Source: Azonexaceae bacterium (lineage in GTDB: Bacteria > Pseudomonadota > Gammaproteobacteria > Burkholderiales > Rhodocyclaceae). Taken from it: DNA of 64,000 nt. The translations under genes and the position numbers were made by a program. Location: NCBI GenBank assembly GCA_009469675.1, contig SSSZ01000075.1, positions 1 through 64,000 of the forward strand, read 5' to 3'. Shown here piece by piece: positions 39,495 to 50,334 of this stretch (the first letter of the stretch is position 1; each line of letters opens with the position of its first letter). Under the pieces are notes generated by a model. The model worked only from the letters and a program-made list of their open reading frames with translations. It did no database searches and had not been told where the DNA came from.

Positions 39495-41516
39495 TTGACG
39501 GAAAAACTCGCTCTTCCCGCCCTGCCGCCCTCGGCCGACCCCTACGAAGCCAGCCAGGCCTGCCGCCTCGCCTTTCTGCGGGGCCTGATGGAGGCCCTAC
39601 GGCAATCGGGGGCCGTCCCGACGGCCGCCGGTGAAACCGCCTGCCTGGCTGCCGGCCGGTTTTTCGACGAATCGCTGGCCGCCCGCCGGGCCGGTTTCGA
39701 ACAGGCCGACGGCCTGACCGCGTCCAAAATCACTTTGGTCTACGACGACCAGCTCGACCTGGAAATCTTCCTCGGCGAAATGGCCAAGCGTCTTGGTGAA
39801 GTCTGTTCCGCCACCCTGTGGCGCCTTTATCTGCGTTTCGCCACCCTGCTGCGCCGCCCGGAGCTGCAAGCGGCCGACCTGCCGGCAGGGCCGCTGGCCG
39901 TCTGCCAGGGCCTGGGGGAAATGTGCGCCGAGATGGGCGGGGGCATCGCCCGCTGGGCGCCGCTTCTGGAGCGCATCGAAAAGACCCTGACCGGCGAATT
40001 GCCCACCCTCTATGGCGAACTCAACGGCATACTGGCCCAACACGGCGTCGAACCGGCCCAGACGGTCAGCCCGCCTGTAGTTCGGGCCGCTGCAGCGGGC
40101 ACCGGCCGGGCGCCGGAAGGGGCGGACGCTGCCTCGGCCCTGCAAGCGGCGCTTCGCGACTGGCGGCGGGAGGCCCCCGCCGATGCTGCACCGGCGACGG
40201 GACCGACGACAGCGGTCCCGGTGGAGATGCTCAACCAACTGCTTACCCGGCTGGACGCACTGGAGCACCTCGACCCCCAGCCACCCGCCGCCGATGCGCC
40301 GCCGCCGCGGCTTGCCGACGCGCTCCAGGCGGGTCGGCTCGGCCTTTCCGGCGACCGCCCCGAGGCCCTGGCGATCGATGCCCTGAGCCTGATCTTCGAG
40401 GCCATTTTCGCCGAGTCCCACCTCCCCGATGCCGTCAAGGCAGCCATCGCCAGCCTGCAGATCCCCATTCTCAAGACAGCGATCGTCGATGGCGGTTTTT
40501 TCACCGCCGCCCACCACCCCGCCCGCCAGCTGCTCGACCGCATGGCCTACGCCGCCCTCGGCCTGCCGCGCCAGGCCGGCCCGGAAGCGCCGGTCTGCGC
40601 CCGCCTGAGGGAAATCGCGGCGCGGGTGCGCCAGGGGTCCGACGGCGCCGCCCATCCCTTCGCCACCGCCGTCGCCGAAGTCGAAGCGGTGATCGCCGAG
40701 CGTCGGGACGAAACCGACCGGCTGGCCGGCGCCTACCTACCCCTGGTGCAGGCCCTCGGCCTGCGCCGCCGGGCCGGCCGGCAGGCCAAGGCAGCCCTGG
40801 CGCCGCTGATCGCCGACGACACCCCGACGGCCATCGCCGATTTTCTCGAGTCGATCTGGTACCGCCACCTGCGCGCCCTCTGGCTGGAAGGCGGCGAGGG
40901 CGGTCCGGCCTGGGCCGAGGCCCTGGATTTGGCCCGCGACCTGGTGTGGAGCGTCGCGCCCAAGCTCACGCCGGACGACCGGATGCGCCTGACGCAGCGC
41001 GTCCCGGCCCTGCTGCGCGGCCTCAATGCCGGCCTCGACCGGCAGAAGATCGGCCCGGACGAACGCCAGGCCTTCCTCGACGCCTGTTTCGCCCTGCAGA
41101 CCGCGGCGCTCCGCGCCGGCGACCCGGCCCGGCCCGCGGCACCCCCACGCCCCAAGGCCGGGGACGCCGACGCGCCGCAACTCGAGGCCTTCGCCGGCAA
41201 GGGCCTGACCCTGCGCCTCGTCGACCTGCCGGGCCGGGTTCCCGGGGCCGGCCTGATCGCCAATCCGCCCTGGCGCATCGGCAGCTGGATCGAACTGCGC
41301 CAACCCGGCAAGGAACCGGTTTGCGGGCGGCTGTGCAGCCTCAGCGACGAAGGCTGGCCCCTCTTTGCCAATCCCGACTGGCCCTACGCCCTGCTCGTCT
41401 CGCCCCTGGTCCTCGACCACCAGTTGAAGCGCGGCGAGGCCACCGTGCGCGGCGAGGCCTCACTGTTCGACGCCGCCGCCGCCAAAGCCTTGCGCCTCCT
41501 GGCCAGCCGTCGCTGA
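39495..41516 (+). CDS. DUF1631 family protein
   Basis: 673 residues by the TTG start at 39495; an ATG at 39405 in the same frame would add 30 residues but sits in a hairpin stem. The core matches DUF1631: AIASLQIPILKTAIVDGGFF followed by HPARQLLDRMAYAALGLP, and a C-terminal SWIELRQPGKEPVCGRLCSL...YALLVSP segment with beta character. These large cytoplasmic proteins are widespread in beta- and gammaproteobacteria, often near regulatory or phosphotransfer genes, with no established function. No signal peptide. It is convergent with the DUF748 gene (17 bp gap) and divergent from the bluB operon. Confidence 0.85.
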   Translation: MTEKLALPALPPSADPYEASQACRLAFLRGLMEALRQSGAVPTAAGETACLAAGRFFDESLAARRAGFEQADGLTASKITLVYDDQLDLEIFLGEMAKRLGEVCSATLWRLYLRFATLLRRPELQAADLPAGPLAVCQGLGEMCAEMGGGIARWAPLLERIEKTLTGELPTLYGELNGILAQHGVEPAQTVSPPVVRAAAAGTGRAPEGADAASALQAALRDWRREAPADAAPATGPTTAVPVEMLNQLLTRLDALEHLDPQPPAADAPPPRLADALQAGRLGLSGDRPEALAIDALSLIFEAIFAESHLPDAVKAAIASLQIPILKTAIVDGGFFTAAHHPARQLLDRMAYAALGLPRQAGPEAPVCARLREIAARVRQGSDGAAHPFATAVAEVEAVIAERRDETDRLAGAYLPLVQALGLRRRAGRQAKAALAPLIADDTPTAIADFLESIWYRHLRALWLEGGEGGPAWAEALDLARDLVWSVAPKLTPDDRMRLTQRVPALLRGLNAGLDRQKIGPDERQAFLDACFALQTAALRAGDPARPAAPPRPKAGDADAPQLEAFAGKGLTLRLVDLPGRVPGAGLIANPPWRIGSWIELRQPGKEPVCGRLCSLSDEGWPLFANPDWPYALLVSPLVLDHQLKRGEATVRGEASLFDAAAAKALRLLASRR

Positions 41517-41533
41517 ACCGAGGCGACGCGGCC

Positions 41534-44500
41534 TCAGCGCAGGGAGAAATCCGCCCGGCTGCGGCTCGCCTTGCCGTCGCCCTTGGCCTCTTCGCTGGTC
41601 CTGGGGGGCATGAGGAAGACGCGCTCCATCGCCACCTTGCCCTGTTCGACCAGCCAGGCCTGGACGACCTCGGCGCGGCGTTCGGCGAGCTGGCGCACGT
41701 CTTCGTCGCTGGCCGGCAGGTTGGCGAGCAGGAGTTTTTCCATTTCCTCCACCGGCAGATCCTTCTGCAGGCCGATCAGGTTCCTCGGTTTGGGGAACTT
41801 GGCCTCCTTGTAGGCCCGCTGCAGGTAGACCGGGTAGTCCTTGGCGTCGACCTCGACGGCCTCCACCGAGCCGCCTTCGACCCCCTTCTTGGTCTGTTCC
41901 TTGAGTTTTTCCGCTTTCACGGCGCGGTCGATGGCGGCCCGCTTGATCCCTTCGCGTTCGATCTCGGGATCAGCCCGGCCGGTGATTTCGAGTTTCAGCG
42001 CCGGGCGGTCGACCATGGCCTTGGCCAGGGCTTCGAGTTTCTTGACAGCGGCCGCGGTAAGCCCGGCGCGGCCGACTTCGAATTCGACGCTGGAAAGCTC
42101 CTCGCCGCCGCCGAACAGCGAACCGAGGAGGGCAAAGGGCGAGGTCACGGCCTTGACGAACAGATTGACGATGACCCGGACGATGATCCCGCCGACGGAA
42201 AATTCGGGGTCGTCGAGGGAACCCGAAATCGGCAGGTTGATGTCGATTTCGCCGCGGCCGTTCTTGAGGAGCGCCACAGCGAGCTTGACCGGCAGGCCGG
42301 TGGCGTCGGGACTGTCCACCTTGTCGCCGAAGGTGAGCTGGTCGAGGAAGACGCGGTTTTCGGCATTGAGCTGGTTGTGGTCGAGCTTGTAGGTGACGTA
42401 GAGGGAAAGCTTGCCCTTGTCGATGGCGTAGCCGGCGTACTTGCCGGCGTAGGTGGACAGCGTGGTGAGGTCGATGCCGCGGATTTCGCCCTTGAGGTCG
42501 AGGTAGGTCTTGGCGGCCAGGGGATTGAGCTTGGCCGTCACCTCCACCGGGGCGGCGTTGCCGTAGCTGCCGCGCAATTCGAGGTCGGCGAGGGTGTCCG
42601 CCGCCGAGGACAGGCCGTTGATCTTGCCGCCGATCTTGGTGACGTTGACCGTGTAGTTGGGTTTGACGAAGAAATCCGAGAAATTGACCGTGCCGCCCTG
42701 CAGCGTCACCTTGCCGATGCGTACCGGCGTGACTTCCTTGGCTTTGGCCGGCGCCGCCGGGGCAGGGGCCGGGGCGGCCCGGGGCGCCGCTTCCGTCGGC
42801 ACCAGGGCGGTGGTGGGGGCCTCGGGTTTCTTGACGATCTGCGCCAGGTTGAGCCTGCCCTCGGGAGTGACGATCATGCGGGCGTAGAAGTCGCTCAGGG
42901 CGATTTCCCCGACCGTCAGGGCCAGGGGCTGGAGCTTGGCGTCGATGGCGCCGATGAAAAGCGATTTCCACTTGAGGAAGTCGGTGCTCGTGACGTTTTC
43001 GATGCTGTGCAGATCGCCCAGGGTGACGTCGCCCTTGAAACCGCCGGCCAGACTGTCCTTGTCCTGGCTGAGGACGAGTTTGCCCTTGGTCGACACCTGG
43101 CCGCGCACCAGGGTGACGTTGAGGCGTTCGGCAAAATAGGGCTGGACGGGGAGAAGGGGAAAGCCGCTGACGTCCAGGTCGAGCGCCAGGGCCAGGGGCC
43201 GGGCCTGGACTTCGCCGCCGACCTTCAAGCCGCCCTTCTGGTTCACCCGGGCCGCCAGGCTTAGCGTCGCCTTCTTGCCCGGCACCGTGGACAAGCCCTC
43301 GATGCCGAGGTTGATGCCGTCGATGACCTGGGCCGACTTGTCGGGCAGGCCTTGTTCCTCGTAGCGCACCACACCGTCGGCCAGGGCCAGGCGGTGGACG
43401 GCCAGGGTCCAGGGCGCCGAGGCCGATCCGGCAGCGGGAGCCGTCGCCTTGAGGAGGGGCGGCTGGGGCAGGTCGAGATTTTTTTGCCGATCGCGCACGA
43501 CCCCCAGTTGGGGGCCGCTTATCAGGACTTCGGCGGCTTCGGCGTGGCGCTTGCCGAGGTCGATTTTCGCCCCCTTGATTTCGCCCCGCTTGAGCCGGAC
43601 CTGCGGCGCCGCATCGACGGACCAGGCGGCGTCGAGGTCGACGGGCCGGGCAAAACCGCTCTCCAGGTGCCGGGCATGGACCTTGAGGTCGTGCACGGCC
43701 GCGACGAAGGGCTTGCCCCGGGTTTCGTCGCGCCAGTGGACGGCGCCGCCTTCGACCAGGATTTCGCCCACCGACCAGGCCAGCCCCGGCGCGGTGTCCT
43801 TGGCGGCACCCGCCGGGTCGGCGGGGCCGGCCAGGCGGTCGGCGACGTCCTGCCAGTTGAGGCTGCCCTGGGGCGTCGCCCGGACGTGGCCGGCCAGCCC
43901 GGCGAGTTGCACCTTGGCGATGGCGACCCGGCGGCGCAGGAGGTCGGCTTCGTGCACATCGACATCGAGCCGCTTCCAGGCCAAGAGCGGCTGCCCGCCA
44001 GCCTCCTTGAGGGCCAGGTCGGAGAGATGGGCGGCGCCGACGAGCTTGAGGGTGGCCGGTTTATCCTTGTCCTGGCGGAAAACCACCTTGAGTTCGGTAT
44101 CCAGGCTGCCCCCCTCGACGACGAAGGGCAGCTTGACCGGCGAGTAAGGCAGGTAGCGCGCCAGGTCCACCCGGTCCAGGTCGAGGCTCAACTCGCTTTC
44201 GTGGGATGCGGCAAAGGGCTTGCTGCGCCCTTCGAGAACCAGGGGCGAGCCGTTCACCTGGGCGGAAAAATGGGGCTCGACTTCGATCTCGGCCTGGTAG
44301 GGCAGGCTGGAAACGAAAGGCAGGCGCAGGGCCAGGTCGCTCACCGTGTGAGTGAGGCCGGTGGGCTGGTCCACCAGGGTGAGCCGGCCGCCGGCGATCT
44401 GGATGTTGCTCACGGCGAAACGCGGCGTCGGGCTATCGGAAGGCTTGCTCCACGCGTCGATGAGGTCGGAGATGTCGTAGCGCCCTTCGCCGACCCGGGC

Positions 44501-44869
44501 GACGGCGAGCCGCGGGCCGTCCAGGCGGAACTCGCGGACCACCGGCCCGCCGCGGAACAGCGAAGAGGCCTCGAGATTGGCGTAGAGGCTGTCGAACCCG
44601 GCCACCTCCTGGCCGCTTTCGCCCTTGACCGACAAGCCGGCGAGTTCCACCGACAGGGCGTAGGGGTTGATGCGGATGCGCTCGACGGTGACCTTGCGGT
44701 GCAGGGCCTCGCTCGCCTTGTCTTCGAGGATCGACTTGACCAACGGCGGCGCCGCGAAAAACCCCAGGGCGCCGAACGCCACCACCGCCGCCGCCGCCCA
44801 GGCGGCAAGCTTTTTGCTGCGCGGCGTCCGGATCAGGTTCCGGCTACGGGCGATGAGGGTAGGGGCCAT
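41534..44869 (-). CDS. DUF748 / AsmA-like giant envelope protein
   Basis: 1111 residues: one N-terminal membrane helix (about 21-41, AAWAAAAVVAFGALGFFAAPPL), then a very long extracytoplasmic region of repeated beta segments of AsmA/DUF748 type (VERIRINPYALSVELAGLSVKGE, LRLPFVSSL, FKGDVTLGDLHSIENV, GKINGLSSAADTLADLELRGSYGNAAPVEVTAKLNPL) with an Ala/Pro linker around residue 700 and a C-terminal helical stretch (VKKLEALAKAMVDRPALKLEITGRADPE). Relatives of this architecture bridge inner and outer membranes and are proposed to move lipid or affect outer-membrane assembly. ATG 44869 follows AGAGGAAA. No operon partner. Confidence 0.88.
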   Translation of the reverse strand: MAPTLIARSRNLIRTPRSKKLAAWAAAAVVAFGALGFFAAPPLVKSILEDKASEALHRKVTVERIRINPYALSVELAGLSVKGESGQEVAGFDSLYANLEASSLFRGGPVVREFRLDGPRLAVARVGEGRYDISDLIDAWSKPSDSPTPRFAVSNIQIAGGRLTLVDQPTGLTHTVSDLALRLPFVSSLPYQAEIEVEPHFSAQVNGSPLVLEGRSKPFAASHESELSLDLDRVDLARYLPYSPVKLPFVVEGGSLDTELKVVFRQDKDKPATLKLVGAAHLSDLALKEAGGQPLLAWKRLDVDVHEADLLRRRVAIAKVQLAGLAGHVRATPQGSLNWQDVADRLAGPADPAGAAKDTAPGLAWSVGEILVEGGAVHWRDETRGKPFVAAVHDLKVHARHLESGFARPVDLDAAWSVDAAPQVRLKRGEIKGAKIDLGKRHAEAAEVLISGPQLGVVRDRQKNLDLPQPPLLKATAPAAGSASAPWTLAVHRLALADGVVRYEEQGLPDKSAQVIDGINLGIEGLSTVPGKKATLSLAARVNQKGGLKVGGEVQARPLALALDLDVSGFPLLPVQPYFAERLNVTLVRGQVSTKGKLVLSQDKDSLAGGFKGDVTLGDLHSIENVTSTDFLKWKSLFIGAIDAKLQPLALTVGEIALSDFYARMIVTPEGRLNLAQIVKKPEAPTTALVPTEAAPRAAPAPAPAAPAKAKEVTPVRIGKVTLQGGTVNFSDFFVKPNYTVNVTKIGGKINGLSSAADTLADLELRGSYGNAAPVEVTAKLNPLAAKTYLDLKGEIRGIDLTTLSTYAGKYAGYAIDKGKLSLYVTYKLDHNQLNAENRVFLDQLTFGDKVDSPDATGLPVKLAVALLKNGRGEIDINLPISGSLDDPEFSVGGIIVRVIVNLFVKAVTSPFALLGSLFGGGEELSSVEFEVGRAGLTAAAVKKLEALAKAMVDRPALKLEITGRADPEIEREGIKRAAIDRAVKAEKLKEQTKKGVEGGSVEAVEVDAKDYPVYLQRAYKEAKFPKPRNLIGLQKDLPVEEMEKLLLANLPASDEDVRQLAERRAEVVQAWLVEQGKVAMERVFLMPPRTSEEAKGDGKASRSRADFSLR

Positions 44870-45025
44870 GGCGGTTTCCTCTGGTTCACGGGCGGGGGGA
44901 ATGCTTTGTGAATTGTAGCCAAGCCGCGCCCCGGTGACTTAGCCGGCACCATCATATTCCCGTGCCGGAAAGCGCGGTTGGAGTTAAAATTCAAGGCTTT
45001 CGAACACCAATTCCGGGGTCTCGCC

Positions 45026-45988
45026 ATGGATATCAAGAAAGTTCTGATTCTGGGGGGTAGCGGTTTCGTCGGTACCTACATCACCAACCGTCTCGCCGAA
45101 CGCGGCGTACACGTCACCATCCCGACCCGCCGGCGCGAGCGCACCAAGGCGCTCATCATCCAGCCCAACGTCGAGATGCCGGAAGTCAATATCCACTGCG
45201 AACAGACCCTGACCGAACTGATGCGCGGCCAGGACGCGGTGATCAACCTGGTCGGCGTCCTCCACAGCCGCGACGTCAAGCTGCCCTACAGCCAGGATTT
45301 CGCCGACGCCCACGTCGAGCTACCCCGGAAAATCGTCGCCGCCTGCAAGGCTGCCGGGGTGCGCCGCCTGGTCCATATGAGCGCCCTCAAGGCCGACCCC
45401 AAGGCCCCCTCCGAATACCTCGCCTCCAAGGGCGACGGCGAAGCCCTGGTGCGCGCCGCCCAGGGCGACCTCGACGTCACCATCTTCCGCCCCTCGGTCA
45501 TTTTCGGCCTGGGCGACTCCTTCCTTTCGATGTTCGCCAGCGTTCTGACCAAGCTACCCTTCTTCCCCCTCGGCTTCGGTCACGCCCGTTTCCAGCCGGT
45601 CTGGGTGGCCGACGTGGCCGACGCCTTCGTCGAAGCCCTGGGCGACGAATCGACCTTCGGCCAGACCTACGACCTCTGCGGACCCACCGTCTATACCCTG
45701 CGTGAACTGGTCGATTACGCCGCCAAGCTGGCCGGCAGCGACGCCAAGGTGATCGCCCTTTCGGAAGGCTGGGCCTACCTCCAGGCCGGCCTCATGTGGC
45801 TCTCCCCCAAGCCCCTCATGTCGCCGGACAATCTGCGTTCGATGGAAGTCGACAGCGTCGCCGGCGAAGGCAGCAACCCGCCGCCGGGCTGGCGCCCCAC
45901 CGCCGTCGAAGCGGTTGCCCCGACCTACATCGGCAAGGTGCTGCCCAAGCGCAAACTCGACGGCTTCCGCTACCGCGCCGGCCGCTGA
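45026..45988 (+). CDS. NAD(P)-binding epimerase-like protein (complex I NDUFA9 type)
   Basis: 320 residues, extended/atypical SDR: nucleotide loop ILGGSGFVGTYI, then the RR turn TRRRERTKAL, AVINLVGVLHS, VRRLVHMSALKA, and YLASKGDGEALVRAA in the active-site region where the canonical Tyr-x3-Lys appears as YLASK. TIFRPSVIFGLGDSF follows. Relatives include the NDUFA9 accessory subunit and sugar or quinone-handling oxidoreductases. ATG 45026 was picked because the family fold starts there. cca begins 30 bp after it in the same direction. Function unknown. Confidence 0.88.
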   Translation: MDIKKVLILGGSGFVGTYITNRLAERGVHVTIPTRRRERTKALIIQPNVEMPEVNIHCEQTLTELMRGQDAVINLVGVLHSRDVKLPYSQDFADAHVELPRKIVAACKAAGVRRLVHMSALKADPKAPSEYLASKGDGEALVRAAQGDLDVTIFRPSVIFGLGDSFLSMFASVLTKLPFFPLGFGHARFQPVWVADVADAFVEALGDESTFGQTYDLCGPTVYTLRELVDYAAKLAGSDAKVIALSEGWAYLQAGLMWLSPKPLMSPDNLRSMEVDSVAGEGSNPPPGWRPTAVEAVAPTYIGKVLPKRKLDGFRYRAGR

Positions 45989-46018
45989 GCGGGCCGCCTG
46001 CCCGCCCCTGAACCGCCG

Positions 46019-47236
46019 ATGAAGACCTACGTCGTCGGCGGTGCCGTACGCGACGAGTTGCTCGGCCGCCCGGTGGCCGACCGCGACTGGGTGGTCGTCG
46101 GGGCCAACCCGGGAGCCCTGCTGGCCCTCGGCTACAAGCCGGTGGGCCGGGATTTCCCGGTCTTCCTCCATCCCGACACCCGGGAGGAGTACGCCCTGGC
46201 CCGAACTGAGCGCAAGACCGGCCGCGGCTACCACGGCTTTACCTTCCACGCCGCCCCCGACGTCACCCTCGAAGCCGACCTGGCCCGCCGCGACCTGACC
46301 ATCAACGCCATGGCCCGCGCCGCCGACGGCACCCTGGTCGACCCCTTCGCCGGCCGCGCCGACCTGGAGGCCCGGGTGCTGCGCCACGTCGGCCCGGCCT
46401 TCGTCGAAGACCCGGTGCGTATCCTGCGGGTGGCCCGCTTCGCCGCCCGTTTCCCCGAATTCACCGTCGCCCACGAAACCCTGGCCCTGATGCAAACCAT
46501 GGTGGCCAACGGCGAGGTGGACCACCTCGTTCCCGAGCGGGTCTGGCAGGAACTCGCCAAGGGCCTCCTCGAAGCCCGGCCGGCCCGGCTTTTCGAAGTC
46601 TTGCGCCAGTGCGGCGCCCTGGCCCGCCTGCTGCCCGAGGTGGACCGCCTGTTCGGGGTGCCCCAGCGGGCCGATTTCCATCCCGAGGTCGACACCGGGG
46701 TACACACCCTGATGGTGGTGGACGCCGCGGCCCAGCGAGGCTTCGGCCTGGCGGTCCGGTTCGCGGCCCTGACCCACGACCTGGGCAAGGGCAGCACCCC
46801 GGCCGACCTGCTGCCCCGGCACCACGGCCACGAAGCCCGCAGCGTCGAACTTGCCGGCCAGCTCTGCCGCCGCCTCAAGGTGCCCAACGACTGCCGCGAC
46901 CTGGCCCTCCTGGCCGCCCGCTGGCATGGCGACATCCACCGCGGGGCCGAATTGCGCCCCGCCACCGTGGTCCGGCTCCTCGAGCAGACCGATGCGCTGC
47001 GCCGGCCCGAGCGCTTCGAACAACTGCTCCAGGTCTGTCTTTGCGATTTCGTCGGCCGCCTCGGCCAGGAGGCTGCGGCCTACGCCATCCCGGCACGCTT
47101 CCACCGCGCTCTGGCCGCGGTCCGGGCGGTGGACGCCGGCGCCATCGCCCGCCAATGCACCGAACCGGCCCGGTTGCCGGAACGCATCCACGCCGCCCGC
47201 GTCGACGCCGCCCGGGCCGCCCTCGCCGCCGAATGA
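46019..47236 (+). CDS. cca: Multifunctional CCA tRNA nucleotidyltransferase
   Basis: 405 residues, class II nucleotidyltransferase: [24 protein letters not shown] (catalytic GGxVRD and DxD region), [27 protein letters not shown], then an HD phosphohydrolase domain ([19 protein letters not shown]). It adds and repairs the 3' CCA of tRNAs; the HD domain gives phosphatase and 2',3'-cyclic phosphodiesterase activity in the E. coli type. ATG 46019 starts exactly with the family's [12 protein letters not shown]. Likely co-transcribed with the preceding oxidoreductase. Confidence 0.96.
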   Translation: MKTYVVGGAVRDELLGRPVADRDWVVVGANPGALLALGYKPVGRDFPVFLHPDTREEYALARTERKTGRGYHGFTFHAAPDVTLEADLARRDLTINAMARAADGTLVDPFAGRADLEARVLRHVGPAFVEDPVRILRVARFAARFPEFTVAHETLALMQTMVANGEVDHLVPERVWQELAKGLLEARPARLFEVLRQCGALARLLPEVDRLFGVPQRADFHPEVDTGVHTLMVVDAAAQRGFGLAVRFAALTHDLGKGSTPADLLPRHHGHEARSVELAGQLCRRLKVPNDCRDLALLAARWHGDIHRGAELRPATVVRLLEQTDALRRPERFEQLLQVCLCDFVGRLGQEAAAYAIPARFHRALAAVRAVDAGAIARQCTEPARLPERIHAARVDAARAALAAE

Positions 47237-47533
47237 TCCGGACGATGCGGCGAATGTGGCCGGCGGCACCCCAGCTGCGCCTGGCGCCGGCCTGACGCTC
47301 CCACGGCCCGGGCCGACGCCCTGGTGGCCGGCCGCGGGGGTCCGCTCAGCGAATCGGCGGGATTACCGCAGGAATTCGTCGGTGCTGGCGCCAAAGGCGT
47401 CCGTCGCCTGGACCTCCCGGCGGGTGCCGCGGCCGGGCAGGCCGAAGCTGCGCCGATGTGGCCGTCACGAAACGATGTTGAACGCCCGGATTCCCGGCCG
47501 CACCGGCGAGCGGCCCGACCGGCGATCAGCGGA

Positions 47534-49828
47534 TCAGAATTCGGCCCACTCGTCTTCCAGGGTCGCGCTGCGCTGGGAAAGACGGGCCGCCGGCTGTTGC
47601 CGCGGCAGGATCGGCGGCCGTTGGGCCGGGGGTGCCGGCCGGGACGCCACGGCGACGGGAGCCGCCGTTGGATCGACGGTGAACACCCGCACGGCTTCGG
47701 CCAGGGTTTCCGTGTGACGCTGCAGTTCGGCGGCGGTTGCCGCCGCTTCCTCGACCAGGGCGGCGTTGCGCTCGGTCACCTGGTCCATGCCGTCTACGGC
47801 CGCCACGATCTGGCCGATCCCCGCCGTCTGCTCGCCGTTGGCGGCGGCGATTTCGCCCATCACATCGGCGACCTGCTGGAAGCTGTCGACGATCTCCTCC
47901 ATGGTCTTGCCGGCGTCGGTGACGAGGCGGAATCCGGTGGCCACCTTGCCCACCGAATCCTGGATGAGATCCTTGATCTCGTGGGCCGCGGCGGCGCTGC
48001 GCTGGGAGAGGGCGCGCACCTCGGTGGCGACGACGGCGAAGCCGCGGCCCTGTTCGCCGGCCCGGGCGGCCTCGACGGCCGCGTTAAGGGCCAGGATGTT
48101 GGTCTGGAAGGCGATGCTGTCGATGACGCCGACGATGTCGAAGATTTTCTGCGAACTGGCGCGGATATCCTCCATGGTCGCCACCACCCGGCGCACCATT
48201 TCGCCGCCCTGGCTGGCCACGGTGTTGGATCGGCTGGTCAGGGCGTTGGCCCGGGAAACGCTTTCCGCGTTGCGGCTGACGGTGGCGGTGAGCGCCGCCA
48301 TCGAGGTGGTCGTCTGGTGCAGGGCGGTGGCCTGCTCGTCGGTACGGGCCGACAAATCCTGGTTGCCGGCGGCGATCTGGCGGGCGCCGCTGGCGATCGA
48401 GTCGGCGGTGGCCTTGATCTGGGCCACGACCTCCCGCAATTGCACGACGGTGGCGTTGACGTCGTCCCGGAGCTGGCCGAAGACGCCGGCGTAGTCGCCG
48501 TCCATGGTGCGCATCAGGTTGCCCTGGGCGAGGTGGTTGAGGGCCTCCGAAGTGGCCCGCAGGGCGCTTTCGGTGGTATCGAGCAGCTGGTTGAGGCCGC
48601 CCGCCAGGGCGGCAAAAAATCCGGTCTTGCCCTGCAGGTCGATCCGTTTGCCCAGATCGCCCGCCGCCGCGGCGCGGACGATGGCGGCGACCTCCTGCTC
48701 GACGGTCACCTCGGCGGTCCGGTCGGTCCATTCGGCCACCGACCCGAGGCGCTCCCCGCCTTCGGCGATGACCGGGTTGGCGGTCACGTTGAGGTGGCGC
48801 CCGGCCACTTCCACGGCTTCGCTATGCTTCGCCCGCAGGCCGTCAAGGAGGGTAGCCCGCGCCTGCGAATCGGCGTGGAGCTTTTCCATAGGCAGGCCGA
48901 TCAGCTGGTCGGCGGAAAAGCCGGGGAGGCGGGCCGCCAGGGCGGACTCAACGCCCCGCAGGGTGGAGCGGGCCGAATGATTGGCGTAGATGATGCGGCG
49001 TTCGGGGTCGGCGATCAGGACGCCGGTGCTGACGTTGTCTAGGGCGCGGCGGATGCGCAGGTTTTCTTCCGCCGCCTGGCGCAGGGAGTCGACGTTGGCC
49101 GCCAGTTTTTCCCGCATGCGTTCCATTTCGGCGATCAGGCTGCTGCCGTCGCCGGGCTTGCGGACAATGGCCGCCGCCAGTTCGCCGTCGGCGATGCGCT
49201 GGGCCACCTCGCGGGCATAACCCGGCTCGCCCCCCAGATCCTTGAACAGGCTGCGGTAGAGCAGAACGAACATGGCGGCGACCACGGCCAGCACCAGGGC
49301 GAAGAGGCCGCCCACCCGAAGCACCGTCTGCCGGGCCAGGGCGTTGCCGTCGTCGTGGGACTTGCTGGCCAGGGCGTTGACTTCCTCGGCCAGGCCGTCG
49401 AGCCGGGTGACCAGTTTAATGACCTTGACCAGGACTTCGTCGTTTTCCACCGAAATCTTGGCTTCGGTGAGCAGGGCAGCGACCCCGACCTTGAGGTCGG
49501 CCCACAGGGCGAGGCGCTTTTTCCGGACGTCGCCCGATTCACTCGCCCCGGCCTCGCCGCCGGCGCTCAACTCGGCATCGAGGCGCTGGAGCGTGTCGGC
49601 CATGCGGGTGCGCACCGCCTTCGCCCCTTCGGTGGTGATGAGCTGGTTGATGTCCTTTATCAGCGTCTGGAGAACCGTCGCCTGGTTGGCGTAGCGCAGA
49701 GCGTTTTCGTTGGCGGCGCTGATCGCCTGGTAGCCCATCCAGGCCGAACCCGAGGCCAGCAAGACCACGGCCAGGGTCGCCAGACCGCAAAAGACGAGCC
49801 GGCTGCGTACGGTTCCCAAGAGTTTCAC
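47534..49828 (-). CDS. Methyl-accepting chemotaxis protein with PAS domain
   Basis: 764 residues: membrane helix 1 (about 12-32), periplasmic ligand region (about 33-167, with [21 protein letters not shown]), helix 2 ([17 protein letters not shown]), HAMP, a PAS domain (about 260-370), a second HAMP-like stretch, and the signalling domain with the hairpin tip [20 protein letters not shown]. The C terminus ends DEWAEF, fitting the tethering pentapeptide for CheR/CheB. Its periplasmic region is clearly related to that of the second receptor at 51.8 kb. Downstream of the PstS-like and porin genes on the same strand, with a hairpin between. Confidence 0.93.
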   Translation of the reverse strand: MKLLGTVRSRLVFCGLATLAVVLLASGSAWMGYQAISAANENALRYANQATVLQTLIKDINQLITTEGAKAVRTRMADTLQRLDAELSAGGEAGASESGDVRKKRLALWADLKVGVAALLTEAKISVENDEVLVKVIKLVTRLDGLAEEVNALASKSHDDGNALARQTVLRVGGLFALVLAVVAAMFVLLYRSLFKDLGGEPGYAREVAQRIADGELAAAIVRKPGDGSSLIAEMERMREKLAANVDSLRQAAEENLRIRRALDNVSTGVLIADPERRIIYANHSARSTLRGVESALAARLPGFSADQLIGLPMEKLHADSQARATLLDGLRAKHSEAVEVAGRHLNVTANPVIAEGGERLGSVAEWTDRTAEVTVEQEVAAIVRAAAAGDLGKRIDLQGKTGFFAALAGGLNQLLDTTESALRATSEALNHLAQGNLMRTMDGDYAGVFGQLRDDVNATVVQLREVVAQIKATADSIASGARQIAAGNQDLSARTDEQATALHQTTTSMAALTATVSRNAESVSRANALTSRSNTVASQGGEMVRRVVATMEDIRASSQKIFDIVGVIDSIAFQTNILALNAAVEAARAGEQGRGFAVVATEVRALSQRSAAAAHEIKDLIQDSVGKVATGFRLVTDAGKTMEEIVDSFQQVADVMGEIAAANGEQTAGIGQIVAAVDGMDQVTERNAALVEEAAATAAELQRHTETLAEAVRVFTVDPTAAPVAVASRPAPPAQRPPILPRQQPAARLSQRSATLEDEWAEF

Positions 49829-49874
49829 GGATATCCCCTTTGTTGTGGCGTGCCGACCGCGTGTATCAGAACGG

Positions 49875-49898
49875 GACGGCCCGGATTACCGGGCCGTC
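49875..49898 (-). terminator. Hairpin between the PstS-like gene and the chemoreceptor
   Basis: GACGGCCCGG (49875-49884) pairs perfectly with CCGGGCCGTC (49889-49898) over a 4-nt loop. On the minus strand it follows the PstS-like stop by 10 bp. The U tract is poor (CCGTTCTG), so it may attenuate rather than stop transcription into the chemoreceptor gene. Confidence 0.5.
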
Positions 49899-49908
49899 AT
49901 TTTAACGC

Positions 49909-50316
49909 TTAATACTTGGTGACCACCGTCACCCCGGTGGGTGCCGAGCCGACGTAGCCGATCGCCCCCGGCGTTCGTTTGACGAATTCCGTCACTTCGA
50001 GATCGCCGGACTTGACGGCGGGCGGGTTGAGACCGTCGCGGAACGACTTCTTCGCCCACTTGGCGTTGTATTTTCCGCTATCCAGCCCAAGAGCCTTGCT
50101 GACGAAGGCTTCCTGCAGGGGAGCGTTGTCCACGGGAACGAGCTTGGTCGATCCGGCGAACTGCTTTTCGCCGAGGAAGACGTCGCTGACCTCGCCGGCG
50201 GCCACCTGGGTACCGCTGTTGGCGATGACGAAGACGGTCTGCGCCGCCGCCCCGCCCGCCACACCGCAGGCGAGGGCAAGCAGCAACGACCGGACGAGGA
50301 TGATGAGTGATTTCAT
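49909..50316 (-). CDS. Small PstS-like periplasmic binding protein
   Basis: 135 residues: signal peptide (LIILVRSLLLALACGVAGGAAA) and a single-domain fragment of the phosphate-binding-protein fold: VFVIANSGTQVAAGEVSDVFLGEKQF, RDGLNPPAVKSGDLEVTEFVKRTPGAIGYVGSA. Full-length PstS has about 320 residues, so this is the short stand-alone class often encoded beside chemoreceptors or porins. It may present an oxyanion to the receptor; the ligand is not visible. It follows the porin gene by 18 bp and precedes a chemoreceptor on the same strand. Confidence 0.85.
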   Translation of the reverse strand: MKSLIILVRSLLLALACGVAGGAAAQTVFVIANSGTQVAAGEVSDVFLGEKQFAGSTKLVPVDNAPLQEAFVSKALGLDSGKYNAKWAKKSFRDGLNPPAVKSGDLEVTEFVKRTPGAIGYVGSAPTGVTVVTKY

Positions 50317-50334
50317 AGCGCTCTCCTTTCCCGG

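Noticed and set aside
39818-43264. A 1148-codon plus-strand frame across the DUF1631 and DUF748 genes
   Set aside because: It crosses two genes in wrong frame or strand and has Arg/Pro/Gly-rich nonsense composition.
47237-47533. 297-bp gap between cca and the chemoreceptor as a hidden gene
   Set aside because: Frames there are short and Arg/Pro-rich; no terminator or RNA structure stood out. Probably plain intergenic DNA.
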